Shown: positions 1-10,833 of the stretch, in pieces | Layout of the letters: the number at the start of each line of letters is the position of its first letter | How positions within the stretch are numbered: the first letter of the stretch is position 1 | NCBI GenBank assembly: GCA_963669155.1 | Contig: OZ022578.1 | Coordinates: 8,803,230-8,867,229 of the forward strand | Length of the DNA: 64,000 nucleotides | Direction of reading: 5' to 3' | Source of the DNA: Arbacia lixula | Lineage: Eukaryota > Echinodermata > Echinoidea > Arbacioida > Arbaciidae | Notes under the pieces: model-generated | Seen by the model: only the letters and a program-made list of their open reading frames with translations | Told to the model about the DNA's origin: nothing | Database searches by the model: none | Position numbers and translations under genes: made by a program

Positions 1-965
1 TCCCGACTGCATGGTTTATGGTGAAACTGGTCGATGTGTAATACTAAACCATGTCAAATGCAGAATGGTTGGGTTTTGGTTAAGGATCATCAAAGGGGAA
101 CAAACTAAGCACTCATTTTTACTTTACCGCCTTTCAAAATGTTTGAGCCAAAATGGAGACTTGAATTCAGCATCAAATTGGTTACGCTATGTTGAAGATA
201 TATTGAACAATGCAGGATTTTCTAATGTGTGGTCATCTCAGAGTCATGGATTTAAATCTGAATGGGTACTGAAAGCATTGAAATTGAGACTAGCTGATAT
301 CTTTAAACAGGACTGGAAAGCTACAATATGGAGTAACCGATTATGTTCAAATTATAGAATGTTTAAAGGCCTATTGGAACTGGAAAAATATCTGATGTTT
401 CTTAATAGTAAAGATGCTACTACTTTGTGTAAATTCAGATGTAGATCACACAGTTTACCTGTAAATAATAATAGGTTTGACTCAGACATGTCGCAGGATG
501 ATATATGCACACTCTGCTTGTCAGATACAGGGGATGAATTCCATTATATATTTGTTTGTCCTTTCTTTTTGGAAGAGAGAAAGTTATATTTACAGAAATC
601 AGTATTACGTAGTCGTAGACCTAGCTCTATAGAAATGGAGAAACTTTTTAACATGCGAGACTCTTGCCAGTTGAGGAAACTTGTAAAATTTATTAACATA
701 ATCATGAATCATTTTAGTCATGAACCAAAAAGAAGTGATTTTGTTGATGTTACTGTTCAGCGTCACGAACATGTAGTTACACGTAGTGGTAGAATTGTAA
801 GAAATCCTGTGCGCTTGGTGTTGTAAATACTGAAGAAGTTATGTACTCTATTTACTTTATGTATTTGTATGTATTCATGTTATTGTATATCATTGTAAAT
901 ATGTTGAACTCTCATACCCCGAGAGGGGGTCGATAGAGTTAATAAAATCTTATCTTATCTTATCA
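1..965 (+). mobile_element. 3' end of a non-LTR (LINE) retrotransposon, truncated by the window edge
   Basis: The reading frame is open from the left edge and stops at 826. It encodes the C-terminal tail of a LINE polyprotein. Near bases 506-560 lies a Cys-x2-Cys-x8-His-x4-Cys knuckle (CTLC ... H ... C), as in the zf-RVT domain that follows the reverse transcriptase in many LINEs. The protein ends in a basic TRSGRIVRNPVRLVL tail. The 3' UTR (827-946) is followed by a short TCTTA-type pentamer repeat (about 947-963), the kind of simple-repeat tail on which LINEs prime. It sits antisense to HERC1, downstream of HERC1 coding exon 2. The reverse transcriptase itself is outside the window, so the clade cannot be named. 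Confidence 0.8.
11..826 (+). pseudogene. LINE ORF2 C-terminal fragment with a zinc knuckle
   Basis: This is 271 codons of uninterrupted frame and the frame continues to the window edge, so the ATG at 11 is not a real start. It contains the tail after the reverse transcriptase, including the CCHC-type knuckle described for the parent element. The absence of stops means the insertion is either young or intact over this part. Whether the whole element is functional cannot be judged from here. Confidence 0.65.
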
Positions 966-1371
966 ATTACATTCATTACATATTTAATATCAATAATGTA
1001 ATGGGTACAATTCAAGTCTAGTGATATTTGTTTTCAAGTAGTTCCTATCTAATGACAGTTTATCAAGCCTGGTCGCTAGATACAACTCAAGCTATCCAGA
1101 AAACAAATGTACATATTTGAGAGGTATGAAGTGGTGGTTATTATTACGGGCCGTAATCAAGATTAAACATGTTATTTACCAGGCCTAGATTCCATTGAAG
1201 TTTAAGGATGTTATCATTTTGAGATTATTTCTCCTTGGTATCTTGTAATAAGAATAGAACCCCTCATCAGGACAACATGGCACTCCATCTAGTATGGTCC
1301 TGTACATGTAGTTGTTACCACTACTTCCCCCTTACATTTAGGATAGCACATCACATTTGATTCCCACTTAC

Positions 1372-1467
1372 TTCCTCCATAAGGCAGAGTGCTGCCTGGT
1401 AAAGGGGACACAATCCTTGGGTGTTCTGCATTTCAGCAAGCACAGAACCCCGCTCTGCCGAAGCACC
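1372..1467 (-). CDS. HERC1: HERC1 coding exon 2
   Basis: This exon is 96 bp (32 codons, phase 0 on both sides). It is bounded by acceptor CTACAG and donor GTAAGT (plus strand 1366-1371). The segment GLCPLYQAALCLMEE matches the human HERC1 segment around TSDGLCSLYEAALCLFEE. It is too short for an ORF scan and was found by looking for splice signals downstream of exon 1. Confidence 0.9.
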
Positions 1468-3235
1468 CTGTAGGAAGATCAACATGGGGTAGGAAGTCTC
1501 ATTAGCACAAAGGAAACATTTTGTCAACAGCTACAAAGGGGACTACTCAGGGTAATGCTTAATCCCACTTGAGCTTTCAATGAGAGCTGCACAAGGAATT
1601 ACCCCTTCTTTTTTTTACCAGATAACTGTTAAAAAGAAATACTGTACATATATTTTCCAATAAACGTTTTTACCATGACTGAATGATGACCAAGGTCTTA
1701 AAAACTAACTAATTATTAATTTGATTACACTGTGTTCACCTCACACACAGCATGTGAACAGACAGTAGATTAGAATAACATATGTTTTAAGGTGAATCAT
1801 ACAGGATTTGTAGAAAAATAGTCTTGCATATAGCAGTTATCAAGCGATATCACCTTGCGATACCGATATCTGATAGATTACTCTTGGGACGTATACTTCC
1901 GGTAAGAGTTTCGCACAAATTAAATTCACGCAATAACTCACAGAATCTGTTATTTCGACCCTCATAAACCTCGTAATATTAATGAAAGGGTTGTTACATG
2001 GACGAAGGACTTGAAAAAAATACCACCAATCACTCTCGGCCATGTTTTTGTCTACCTCAACATTGATTGTGGATGGACTAATGAAAGAATGAAAAGAGAC
2101 AAGCAAGACAATGGCTATAGAATTTTCATGGACCGGAAGTTAATATCCCAAGAAACAAAGGTAAAAAAATTAGAGCGCCACACACGTTCAGATTCGAAGA
2201 GCTATATGCGATAGGAAGAATTTGTATGTACCAAGTAAACTTTCAAGGACTACATATCATAAAACAAATGATAACTGTAAAAGACAAGATGTGTGCACTT
2301 ACAGTGGCTTTCCTCATCTGTCCTATCACAGACATGAAGTAGTCGTAGGAGATGCAGCCATTCTGCTCTGGGCCGAGGGGGCCAGTCAGGGTACCCTGTG
2401 TGGCTGCAGCAGTAGACGCACCAACTGCCATCTCCACCCAGTCCAAGAAGTGCTGCAGAGACCCTCTCTGACTGGCTAGGCCCAGCACCAGCTCGCAGGC
2501 CACCCGCTTCCCCGCTAGGTCAGCGCCTGAGGTGGGCATCGTGACAGACTTGAGGAATGATGTGACCTGCTTCAGACACTCCGTCCCCAGCGGTGGGATC
2601 TTGCTTTCGTTGGCCAGGGACAGCGGCGGCAAGGACACCAGGACCTCCCTGGCCGTCTGCAGGACGTCGTTACAGATGTGTGGTGCCCCCGATGGCGGGG
2701 GCTGCATCCAGTTCTGCCGCAGGAGGGCAAAGAGCAGACTGAGGCTGGTCCTGACCCCCATCTCAATGAGTGCGTCGGTTCCAAACCGAGCCCACTGCCC
2801 AGACGACTTCTCCTCCACCGTGCGGGATTGTGCCTGCTGCAGCTTCTGCTGCTGCTTGACCTTCTCAAAGTCATGGAACTTGTTGGAGACGGCGTGGAAG
2901 ATGCGTCTCAGCACCAGGAGCCGCTTGCGAAGTGTGGCGGAGAACGGAGAGTCGGAGCAGATGGCCCTGGCTAGCCCCAGCTGGGTGCCCAGCAGCAGCT
3001 CCAGGAAGTGCTCCTGCTCCTCGGTGGAGGCTGGTTCCCGCTCCAAGTCGGGTAGCTGTGGGCCCTGCAGGGGCAGCGAGTGACGGGGTGCCCCCAGCAC
3101 CTCCTTATTGGTGGTGAGGCGGGTGTACAGCTCCAGCACACCCTCCCTGCTAGCCACCTTGGCCCAGTCCTCGGCCACCCATGAGGCATTCATGTGCTCC
3201 ATCCATTTTAGCTTCACTGGGAGGTTGGTGGCCAT
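1372..3235 (-). CDS. HERC1: HERC1-like giant E3 ubiquitin ligase, N-terminal part (2 coding exons, gene continues left of window)
   Basis: Two exons join in phase 0 to give residues 1-343 of a HERC1 orthologue. HERC1 proteins are about 4,800 residues long, with two RCC1-like domains, SPRY and WD40 regions and a C-terminal HECT ubiquitin-ligase domain. They act in membrane traffic and as E3 ligases. Recognition rests on N-terminal signatures shared with vertebrate HERC1: VKLKWMEHMNASW at the start, LRKRLLVLRRIFHA, TDALIEMGVRTSLSLLFALL, SLPPLSLANESKIPPLG, and GLCPLYQAALCLMEE in exon 2. The ATG at 3235 is preferred because it lies in a strong Kozak context (ACCGCCATGG) and matches the family start; the frame extends upstream only through a TTG. 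No RCC1 repeats are visible yet, as expected this far N-terminal. The gene points away from the DXO-like gene to its right. Confidence 0.93.
1468..2302 (-). other. HERC1 intron between coding exons 1 and 2
   Basis: AT-rich intron with GT and AG ends on the minus strand. I see no repeat, RNA gene or coding exon in it. Confidence 0.8.
2303..3235 (-). CDS. HERC1: HERC1 coding exon 1
   Basis: This exon is 933 bp, exactly 311 codons. It ends at an ACT codon followed by the donor GTAAGT (plus strand 2297-2302). The acceptor CTCCAG lies just upstream, so the exon begins near 3278 with about 43 bases of 5' UTR; at least one non-coding exon must therefore lie further right. The exon is much more GC-rich than its surroundings. 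A long open frame on the opposite strand here is a composition shadow. Confidence 0.93.
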
Positions 3236-3278
3236 GGCGGTCAATGAGTGATTGCTATTGGCCTACTGACCAGCCAAC

Positions 3279-3737
3279 CTGGAGAAAACATGGACATGTA
3301 TGAGTCAACTACATTATCACAATCATCAACCATGTAAGGTTTGCTACATAAATACTATTTACAATTTGCAACACAAATCTATACTTAAGTTTTTAATATC
3401 AATTTTAGCCATACATCCAGCAGTAGTAAGGATAGCATACTCTATGGGATAAACCTGAATTTGGGGGGTCTAGATTAAATTCAGACAGGGTGTCCCTTAT
3501 GCAGGAAAAAAACATGTGTACAAACCAAGAAAAAAGGGAGAAGATACTATGTCACAATTCCCTCCCAAAATTAGAGGGGGAAAATGACTAAGCGAAATTA
3601 TAGCGAATGCTAGACTTTGAGGGTTTGGGTGGGTCATCTGAAAACTAAAGCCTCGGCACTGGAGACCGCTGATGCTATGGTCCGCAGCATTCGATGGGAG
3701 CATGCCCAAATTGTGAGTGGACAGGGACAATACAATT
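3279..3737. other. Gene-free stretch upstream of HERC1 coding exon 1
   Basis: AT-rich sequence. It includes a weak, partial match (about 3410-3450) to the 'CATACACCCAGTAATAAGG' part of the SINE-like unit at 25.8 kb. Nothing else is visible. Confidence 0.5.
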
Positions 3738-4115
3738 AGGACAACTTTGACTGTAGAGTAAAGCACAGTGTTACTTTGACTGTAGAGCACAGTGTAACTT
3801 TGACTGTAGAGTAAATCACAAAGTAGCTTTGACTGTAGAGTAAAGCAGTTTAGCTTTGACTGCAGAGTTAAGCACAGTGTAACTTGACTGTAGAGTAAAG
3901 CACAGTGTAACTTTGACTGTAGAGTAAAGCAGTGTAGCTTAACATTGACTGTACAGTAAAGCACAATGTAACTTTGACTGTAGAGTAAAGCAGTGTAACT
4001 TAACATTGACTGTACAGTAAAGCACAATGTAACTTTGACTGTATAGTAAAGCAGTGTAGCTTTGACTACAGAGTAAAGCACAGTGTACCATTGACTGCAG
4101 ACTAAAGCTCAGTGT
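3738..4115. repeat. Minisatellite, about 27-bp unit
   Basis: Roughly a dozen imperfect direct copies of a unit resembling TTTGACTGTAGAGTAAAGCA, followed by a variable CAGTGTAAC part. Unit lengths vary from about 22 to 40 bases. The 194-codon minus-strand frame across it is a by-product of the repeat. Confidence 0.85.
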
Positions 4116-4455
4116 TACTCAGACAGGAATAACCGTCTTTAATCAAAATTACATTTTTGGACATACCCCCAAATAGAGACGGTAATACACACAACACGCA
4201 ACTCAGCGAAGCAAAAAAAAAACATTACCACGAATAGTTCAGTGCGCTATGCTACTGAAAAAGCCAGTAGTAGAAAGTCTATGGGAAAACGGATTTTGGG
4301 ACTATCATAGATATTTCGTCTCAAATTCTTACATCTTTCAAGCTATGATGCAACAAATCTACTTCAATCAAAATTAGCTCTAAACTATATATTTGTAAAT
4401 TCTAGGACTAAAATTCCCCTGAAATATATAAAAAGGTGAAAAATTAAAGACTTAC

Positions 4456-4700
4456 TTTCTGCCGATCAATGTTTGTCAAAGACATTTTTAATCTGCTCGA
4501 GTCTGAAATAAATTTGACCAATCAGACTGTTCGACAGGTTGTTGGCTAAGAAATATTTGAATTGTCGCGTGTTTCGACACAAAAATAGTACACGGCAAAC
4601 AAGCAAGAAAAAACGGGGCGCATTGCATCAAATTACTTATTCATATGCAATAGCATTAGCGTTTTCAAATTCAAAATGGCGACCTGCATCAAACGAATGA
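4456..4700 (-). promoter_or_regulatory. Possible 5' non-coding exon/promoter region of HERC1
   Basis: HERC1 coding exon 1 has an upstream acceptor, so a 5' UTR exon must exist to its right. On the minus strand a good donor (AAAG followed by GTAAGT, plus strand 4450-4455) lies here. It follows a stretch with a GTCGCCATTTTG motif (near 4674-4685), which resembles the YY1-type motifs common at metazoan start sites. Both the extent and the assignment are guesses. Confidence 0.25.
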
Positions 4701-4774
4701 ACAACGAAACGGACCTTGTCCAAATTTCTGGTCTATAGATTATCATTAAGACACAAAAGATTTTTAGTGAACTG

Positions 4775-5576
4775 GGGTGGTATTCTGAACATCGTTTTAT
4801 CTCTGTTTTAACTTTCTGTTTTATCTCTGTTGTAAGTCAGTGAGTTACAACAGCGCTAAAACAGTTGTTAAACGGTATTCTGAACACCGTTTTTAACGGT
4901 GTTGTAAGTCAGGAAAACCACGCCCACCGTCACAACTATAACCAATAAGAAATGTTGTTAGAGGTAGCATATAAGAAGTTTTAACCAATCTGATTGCTCC
5001 CTTGGGCAAAAGTGCGCGAAACGCGCCTTGCTTTAATATGCGCGTTTTAGCGCTTTATTTTGCGCTTAATATATTGCATTGGATTTTTTTTTTTGCTTGT
5101 GTTAATGCTGTGTGCATGCTATGCGAGAGAGTTAAAAAAACACACAATTTGCTGAAGATAGTCATGGAAAAGGTTCGAAGAGGTGTGAATTTTCTCGCAG
5201 AAGAGGTTAAGCGATTAGTTGTTGAAGTTGTAGCGATAAAGATTGCCGCCACGACATAACTATACAAAGTTAAAACACCATCCAACCTGTTTTATCTCAC
5301 AGGCATATATTTGCACATGGGCAGAGTTACAACAGAAGATAAAACAGTCGTCAGAATACCGTGTGACAGATATGGTTGTACTGTTTGCGCCAAAAGTTAC
5401 GAGCGTACGCACAAACTATGACAATGGCAAGCGCGGGCAAAGGGAGAGATATAAAACAAACGTTAAAACAGAGTTAAAACAATAGTTACTACAGAGATAA
5501 AACGGTGTTCAGAATACCGATTAGCCTAGTTACAACAGACTTAAAACAGAGATAAAACGGTCTCAGAATACCACCC
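4775..5576. mobile_element. Harbinger-like MITE, CTG target duplication
   Basis: About 800 bp bounded by inverted GGGTGGTATTCTGA ... TCAGAATACCACCC. Longer, interrupted terminal similarity continues inward (ATCGTTTTATCTCTG against CAGAGATAAAACGGT). It is flanked by a direct CTG on both sides (4772-4774 and 5577-5579). A 3-bp CWG duplication is typical of animal PIF/Harbinger elements. The motif 'GGTATTCTGAACACCG' recurs inside. Short frames within show no transposase similarity, so the copy is non-autonomous. Confidence 0.75.
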
Positions 5577-5871
5577 CTGGCTTTCTGGGGTAATTTTGAT
5601 TTTGAATAAGACATTTAGCAGTAACAAAAATAGTTTGTTTTGATTTTCAAATCCCTCTGTCTGGCTTTCACTCCAACCTCCCTGTCCCTGGCCTAACTCT
5701 AGATCTATCTTTAAAGACTACATGTAGTAATAACTTATATTATGAGTACTTTCTCAGTCCATGCAGACTCAGAAAACAGTCGAGTTGGTCAAGACAAGTA
5801 TCATCCTTATTGCTAGCGCCAATTCCAAGTGAGTCGTCACCGACATTCAAATGGAATTGACTGTGACTTGA

Positions 5872-6060
5872 CTAGCTAGCCTCCTTAAGTCTTTCCAAAT
5901 CAGCCTCAAGGTGAGGCGTGGCCCGAATGATGAAGGGGTCCGTAGCCGTTGGGGCAGGGGGCGCCGGTGTCGTGGGCGCCGGCGGGTAGCCGAAGACTGC
6001 TGCGGCTGTCGGGCGCCGAACCCTGCCGAAGCCGAAGCGAAGGCAAAGCAAATATTGCTC
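5872..6060 (-). other. CpG-rich patch with a short open frame
   Basis: About 130 bases (5920-6050) are strikingly GC- and CpG-rich within AT-rich DNA. On the minus strand a frame runs through it to a TAG at 5872-5874. Its C-terminal reading includes FGYPPAPTTPAPPAPTATDP and ends HLEADLERLKEAS. It could be the end of a gene fragment, a retroelement Gag remnant or an unannotated last exon. I do not recognise a family. Confidence 0.3.
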
Positions 6061-6518
6061 TAAGTCAACTAAATTGTATATGCTGTCTACTTTAAGTCAT
6101 AACATCATGCCACAATATCTCGTTATCTTCTTGTATACTTACTTAGATCGACATAGAGCAGCCTGGGACATTACAAAACTGATTTCACTTTATAAAGTTG
6201 TCAGCAAATTTCACAACTTAATACTGTAGTCATAATCAAGACCGCCTACCTGCCGGTTCGGTCATATTATTCTACACACAATTACTCGAGGCAACTCGGC
6301 TCGAAACGATTATGTCCTAAATATTGCGCCCTCAACACTGGAAAGCTCGATTCCGACATACTTTATTAATTACAGCATAAACATACTATAAGTTCTATGC
6401 CGAAGAAAATGTCCAGTTATTTTAAGGGCATCTTCGGTGGGCATAACAGTATCAGCAAACAAAAATAAACAAAGTTTCCAAATAAAACACATCAGCTGCA
6501 CGCAAACGAAAAACACTG

Positions 6519-7016
6519 TTAAAGGGATAATACCTTAAGATAAGTTGGTTTCAATGAAAGCAGAAACATGAAATAAACATATTAGTGAAAGTTAGTTTGA
6601 CGAAAATTGGTTAAAAGATTACAAAGTTTTTACTGATTTAATTTTTTGATTTTGTGACGTCACATGCGAGGTGCTCTCCCATATGTTGCGTACTTCTTTT
6701 TCCATATTTTTTTTCTGTTCTTTGATGAAGGAATACATTCTTTTGAAAGCGACACGTATGTGCAAACATGTTTCTAATGATATATCAAACGCACAGGTGA
6801 AAATAGAATATCCTTTTGAGAAAATGACCATTTTCGAAAAAAAAATGTGCACAACATGTGGGAGAGCACCTTAATTGCACTTGACGTCACAAAATCAAAA
6901 CTTTAAATTCAATTTCTTTTCCTTTGACCGATTTTCGTCAAACCTTCACTAATGTTTCTTTAATGTGGTCTCCTCTTATAAAACCAAAATGATTTCAGGG
7001 TGAACTATCCCTTTAA
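6519..7016. mobile_element. TTAA-flanked MITE
   Basis: About 498 bp including TTAA at each end (6519-6522 and 7013-7016). The termini are inverted: TTAAAGGGATAATACC on the left against GGGTGAACTATCCCTTTAA on the right. Inside, a second inverted pair occurs: TGATTTTGTGACGTCA with GGTGCTCTCCCA (about 6650-6680) against GGGAGAGCACC and TGACGTCACAAAATCA (about 6860-6897). A TTAA duplication with an AGGGATAGTTCACCC-type end fits Kolobok- or piggyBac-related non-autonomous elements. Confidence 0.75.
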
Positions 7017-7019
7017 TGA

Positions 7020-7320
7020 TATGCGTAGCTTAGATAACATTCACAATGATAATCCACAAAATGTTGGAAAGCGATGAAATTAAGCAATTTTTTTAAATAA
7101 TACATTGTTTCAATGATTTCTCATTCTTTTTCAAGAAAGCAGAGTACACGTTGCCATATGACTTTGCCCATGACTCTTTTCTAGAGACAATAATGGGCAA
7201 CTAAATATATTTCTTTATCAAGTTGACATTAGTACAATGTTGTCGCCGAGCATGGGACACCAAAGCATTGTCATCATTGTGAAATGTGTTTGACATCTAT
7301 GAAGGGGTGGTCAAATAAAA
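7020..7320 (+). repeat. Third, partial copy of the inverted-repeat arm sequence
   Basis: The segment around 7215-7300 (AAGTTGACATTAGTACAATG and CAAAGCATTGTCATCATTGT) matches the inner part of both long arms (about 10190-10260, same orientation; 11140-11215, opposite orientation). The arms therefore belong to a dispersed repeat family. Confidence 0.6.
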
Positions 7321-7381
7321 ATGTGGAAAACTGCTGATTCAAAACAGTGCCTCATCATCTGAATTAATGTTTCTATAGCTA

Positions 7382-7620
7382 CACAACATCTCAAAGGGAT
7401 TGGCATAGGGAAAAGGAAAGGGAAGAAAGGGAAGGAGCCGCAGTTTTAAACCGCGGTATCTTTTGTCCAGTTCAGCATGAAACACGATGGTTTATCCTGA
7501 AAAGCATCATGGTCCAGTTTAGCATGAATCATGCTAAACTGGACAAAATATGCCGCGGTTTAAAACTTGCGGCTCCTTCCCTTTCCCTTTCCCTATGCAA
7601 GTTCCTTTGAGCTGAAAGTG
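7382..7620. mobile_element. Hairpin (foldback) MITE, copy A
   Basis: An almost perfect palindrome of about 240 bp. The arms read, from the outside in: CTCAAAGG, a purine tract of GGGAAA units, GGAGCCGCAGTTTTAAACCG, then TTTTGTCCAGTTCAGCATGA, meeting near 7500. TA dinucleotides flank both ends. It has the same structure as the copies at 22.4, 22.8 and 31.7 kb and is the most diverged of the four. Confidence 0.85.
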
Positions 7621-8089
7621 TATATAGGTTGTGGGCTTGGTGAAATGAAAATGTGGAAAACTGAAATTTTAAAACAGTGCTTCACATTCTGAATAAAAAG
7701 CTACAGCATAACAAATCTAAATAGGCCTATCTGCGATTTGTGCAATATTTATTTTTTGGGTGTTATGTACTCATGATCATGTCACATTCCTCTTTTTTCT
7801 GTTTTCTGTTTGTTTGTTTTTACAAAGTTACATCCCTTGATTTTATGATTTCATTTATGACTTCATTTCAGTTGAAACTGATTTTAATCATTTTTCAAAA
7901 GTTTCAAGTTTTTTAACACCTAGTATAAATGGTAACCCCAAAACTTGTTCGACGAGCAACCACTAATACATTCAAAGTGCATTTCACCCATTAAATCTGA
8001 ATATAGATGAATGGTGTCACTACGCAGTTCGAGGGAAAGTAAGTGTTGTGTTTAATCGGATGGGTCTGTTTCTTCACGACAGCATGGTC

Positions 8090-10395
8090 TTATCATGGAT
8101 GGACTGCGCTTGGATAGACTTCCTTTGATCTATGATGACCACCGCCTCATAAGAATTCAAGTTATTCAGGTGTTTCAAACCATACGCTGTATTTCTAATT
8201 AGGCAGTGCCTTCCTCAGAATAACAAAAGAAAATCTGGTTTGTTATGTCAACCGTTCAGCCTTCGCTGGTAGCTCATCTTATTACACACAATGGAAATTA
8301 GATTGGGGGTGGGCGAAGGGAAATTTTGATAAAATTGTAGAAAGAATTTGGTCCGTAACTTTTTCGGACATCTCCCCACATGAAATCGAGGTTTCCATGC
8401 CAACACTCAATAAACGATTTACAAGATATTATATGATTGCCCAATGTGCGATATGGAGGCATTTCTCTGACATGTTTTCGACAGTATACTCGATTCTTCC
8501 AGAAAAAAACACACACACACACAAAGCAACAATATAATCTGAAATTCACATAATCGTATCATACAATGTTCTACTACTGCACATGCACTTCAGTACATGA
8601 AGTGGCTCTGAAATCTGCGCATGCAGAATATAATGTTCCTCTAAATGCATCCGAAATTTGTCTTGCATATTTAGCGGCGGACCTCCCTCGACCAAAGAAC
8701 CAAACGCGTCAAATATTCTAGTGCTATCAATGAACGCAACTGGTGTTGGAATAAAATACTCTTCGTACCGACTCCAGTTCTAACACCTTCCTGACGACAG
8801 GCAGTACTAGTGTGCTCATAACTTTTGTCTCCCGTGTGGTTTAGAACTTTGTTCCGCGCACTAGCTAGGTAGCGTGGATCACACTTTCCCAGTTCTAGGC
8901 GTGCGACTAGGTGTTTAACAAAAGCTGTTTACACTTTTGAAAATGATACAAAATAAGCCAAGCTCGAATCAAGTTAAAAGTGACACATCATTAAGTCATA
9001 TGATGTCAAATTGTTTTTCGAAGCACGTTTTCGAGACATTTCATCAATTGCTTTTCTTGTAATAATCTTTGAATATTGAATGAGATATTTACTTTTGGAC
9101 AGATTTAGACTGTGTATTAGATGATTCAGAAAACATAATGACCATTGTGTATCACACCTGTCATTTCACTAGCAACTACCATCACAGTGTCATTATTAAT
9201 GCATGATGCTTCTGGTATTGCAAAGACGTTGTTGGTTGACACGTGTAAAATATGCGCAATTGCCATTGTTGTGTTCTGAATTAATTATGTGGTAAGCACA
9301 CATTTTTAGATCCAGATAAAGTGAAGAATATTTACAGGTCCCGATTATTACTAAAATAATCATTGACAAAATGTCACGAAAACTGCTTCGAAAAAGAGAG
9401 GCCCTCTCTGACAGTGTGTCAATTTGAGCATGATTCGAGTTGTAACTTATTTTTAACCAGTTTCAAAAGTGTCAAAAGTGTTTTTTAACACGAAGTAGTA
9501 AGCCGTTTTTGTAATGTATTTACAACTTTATTTCTTAGTTCGCAGGAACGACTTAACATTCACCTGTATCCAGTGATTCAGTTTCAATAAAACATTTTGG
9601 TAATATACTCACAACTTTTCCCCTAACTGCCTGGAAGTCGCTTATGAACGTTGTCAGCACTTACCATGGATATGTTATGGAAGGATATAAAACAACATTC
9701 TTTCTTTAAGCCCATGCGTGGCACCGCCTAAAAAATTATGTGGTCTCAGCATGCGTTTTTCAGGTGTTTTAAAAATAACGAACAGGATTGCCTAGCAACG
9801 GTTTCTCAGAGAGAACAAAAGAAATGTAGAGTCTTATTTCGCTTGTCCACTTCTGTTGGATTGCATCAATTTCTCAGCTGCACGCAAATTCACGCAAACT
9901 CTGTTAAAGAAAATAAACAGCTTAATATATAAGTTTGATAATGATTGAATCCGACATTTAATTTCCGGAAATCTCCGGAAAGTGAAGAAATTTGTTAATT
10001 ATGTAAGTAAGAATATTATGTTATATCTCCGTTATGTGTGCATAATTCGACAATTATTAAGTAGAAAAACGAATACAGGATCTTTAGTGGTGTTGCCCTT
10101 AACTTTCGTGAAAATTACAAAAAAAATGTATTGATGATAAACACAGCTTCGAGAAACAAAACAGGGAATTAAAGATATTGCTTTCCAAGTTGACGGCAGC
10201 AAAATGACGGTGCCGCGCATTCAAAGCATTGCAGTGATTGTGAATGTTTTTGACATTCATTAGCACGCTTTATAGTATCCATACAGATGTTTGAATATAT
10301 TATGCTTGAGTTGTCCCTCCTTCCTAACACATCCCTGGTTACAATAACGCCGTGCCAATACACACACTGTTCAGCGCCTAACTCAATTATTAGCA
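8090..10395 (+). repeat. Left arm of a large inverted repeat
   Basis: This segment is the diverged reverse complement of about 10975-12540. Matching landmarks include AGGCAGTGCCTTCCTCAGAA (8204) against the 12400 region, GCGGCGGACCTCCCTCGACC (8673) against GATCCGCCGCC (11920), and CATAATATATTCAAACATCT of the right arm against 10290 here. The left arm carries about 850 extra bases (roughly 8790-9640) with no counterpart in the right arm. No transposase or reverse transcriptase is recognisable. Confidence 0.75.
8298..8549 (-). other. Short open frame in left inverted-repeat arm
   Basis: 83 codons from a GTG. It is paired with a similar frame in the right arm (12060-12314). Shared blocks include REMPPYRT, SCKSFIEC, VRKS and KISLR. 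There is no ATG start and no known domain, so it is kept only as a possible remnant of an element's protein. Confidence 0.25.
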
Positions 10396-10525
10396 AATTG
10401 GTTTACATGTACATTCATTGCTTTCACGTGCGGAATCAAGCGGTTTAAGCCTGCGCCTATTACCAATTTATTCTTTAAAAAAAAGTCTACAAACCCGGCC
10501 GCAGTCAACTGTTGCGACGACGATC

Positions 10526-10833
10526 ATGCAGAATACGAAGTCGAAGATGGGCTTCCACGACCACATTCATCTCGGCAACTTCTCTCTCGATGAAAATCGC
10601 AATTACTTCGATGACCACAGCAGTCGAAGATTCTTCGTTCATCCTGGGTTCAAACCGAAATTCAACCTCCTTGATGGTCTTGCGGACTTTGTCGATCGTG
10701 ATCGTTCGCATGGCCATGGGACAGACGACGTTGAGATCAAATCACTCGATGGCCTTCTGAGATGGATGCGTGACCATGCAACTGAGCTGGAACGGAAGGG
10801 AATCATTAACCTGGAACCAGATGGGGTGAAAAG
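10526..10833 (+). CDS. DXO-like exon 1
   Basis: Starts at the first ATG of the frame (10526); upstream the frame opens only through non-ATG codons. It encodes residues 1-102 plus two bases of codon 103 and contains the N-terminal FSLDENR landmark and the GLLRWM helix. Donor GTATGA follows 10833. The exon is isolated between the inverted-repeat arms, about 2.7 kb from exon 2. An additional upstream exon cannot be excluded. Confidence 0.85.

Noticed and set aside
2532-3083. 183-codon plus-strand open frame
   Set aside because: It lies antisense within the GC-rich HERC1 coding exon 1, which has a clear family match; this frame is a composition shadow.
3497-4081. 194-codon minus-strand open frame rich in Tyr, Ser and Leu
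   Set aside because: It is the translation of the 27-bp minisatellite; no start context, no family and no splice logic.
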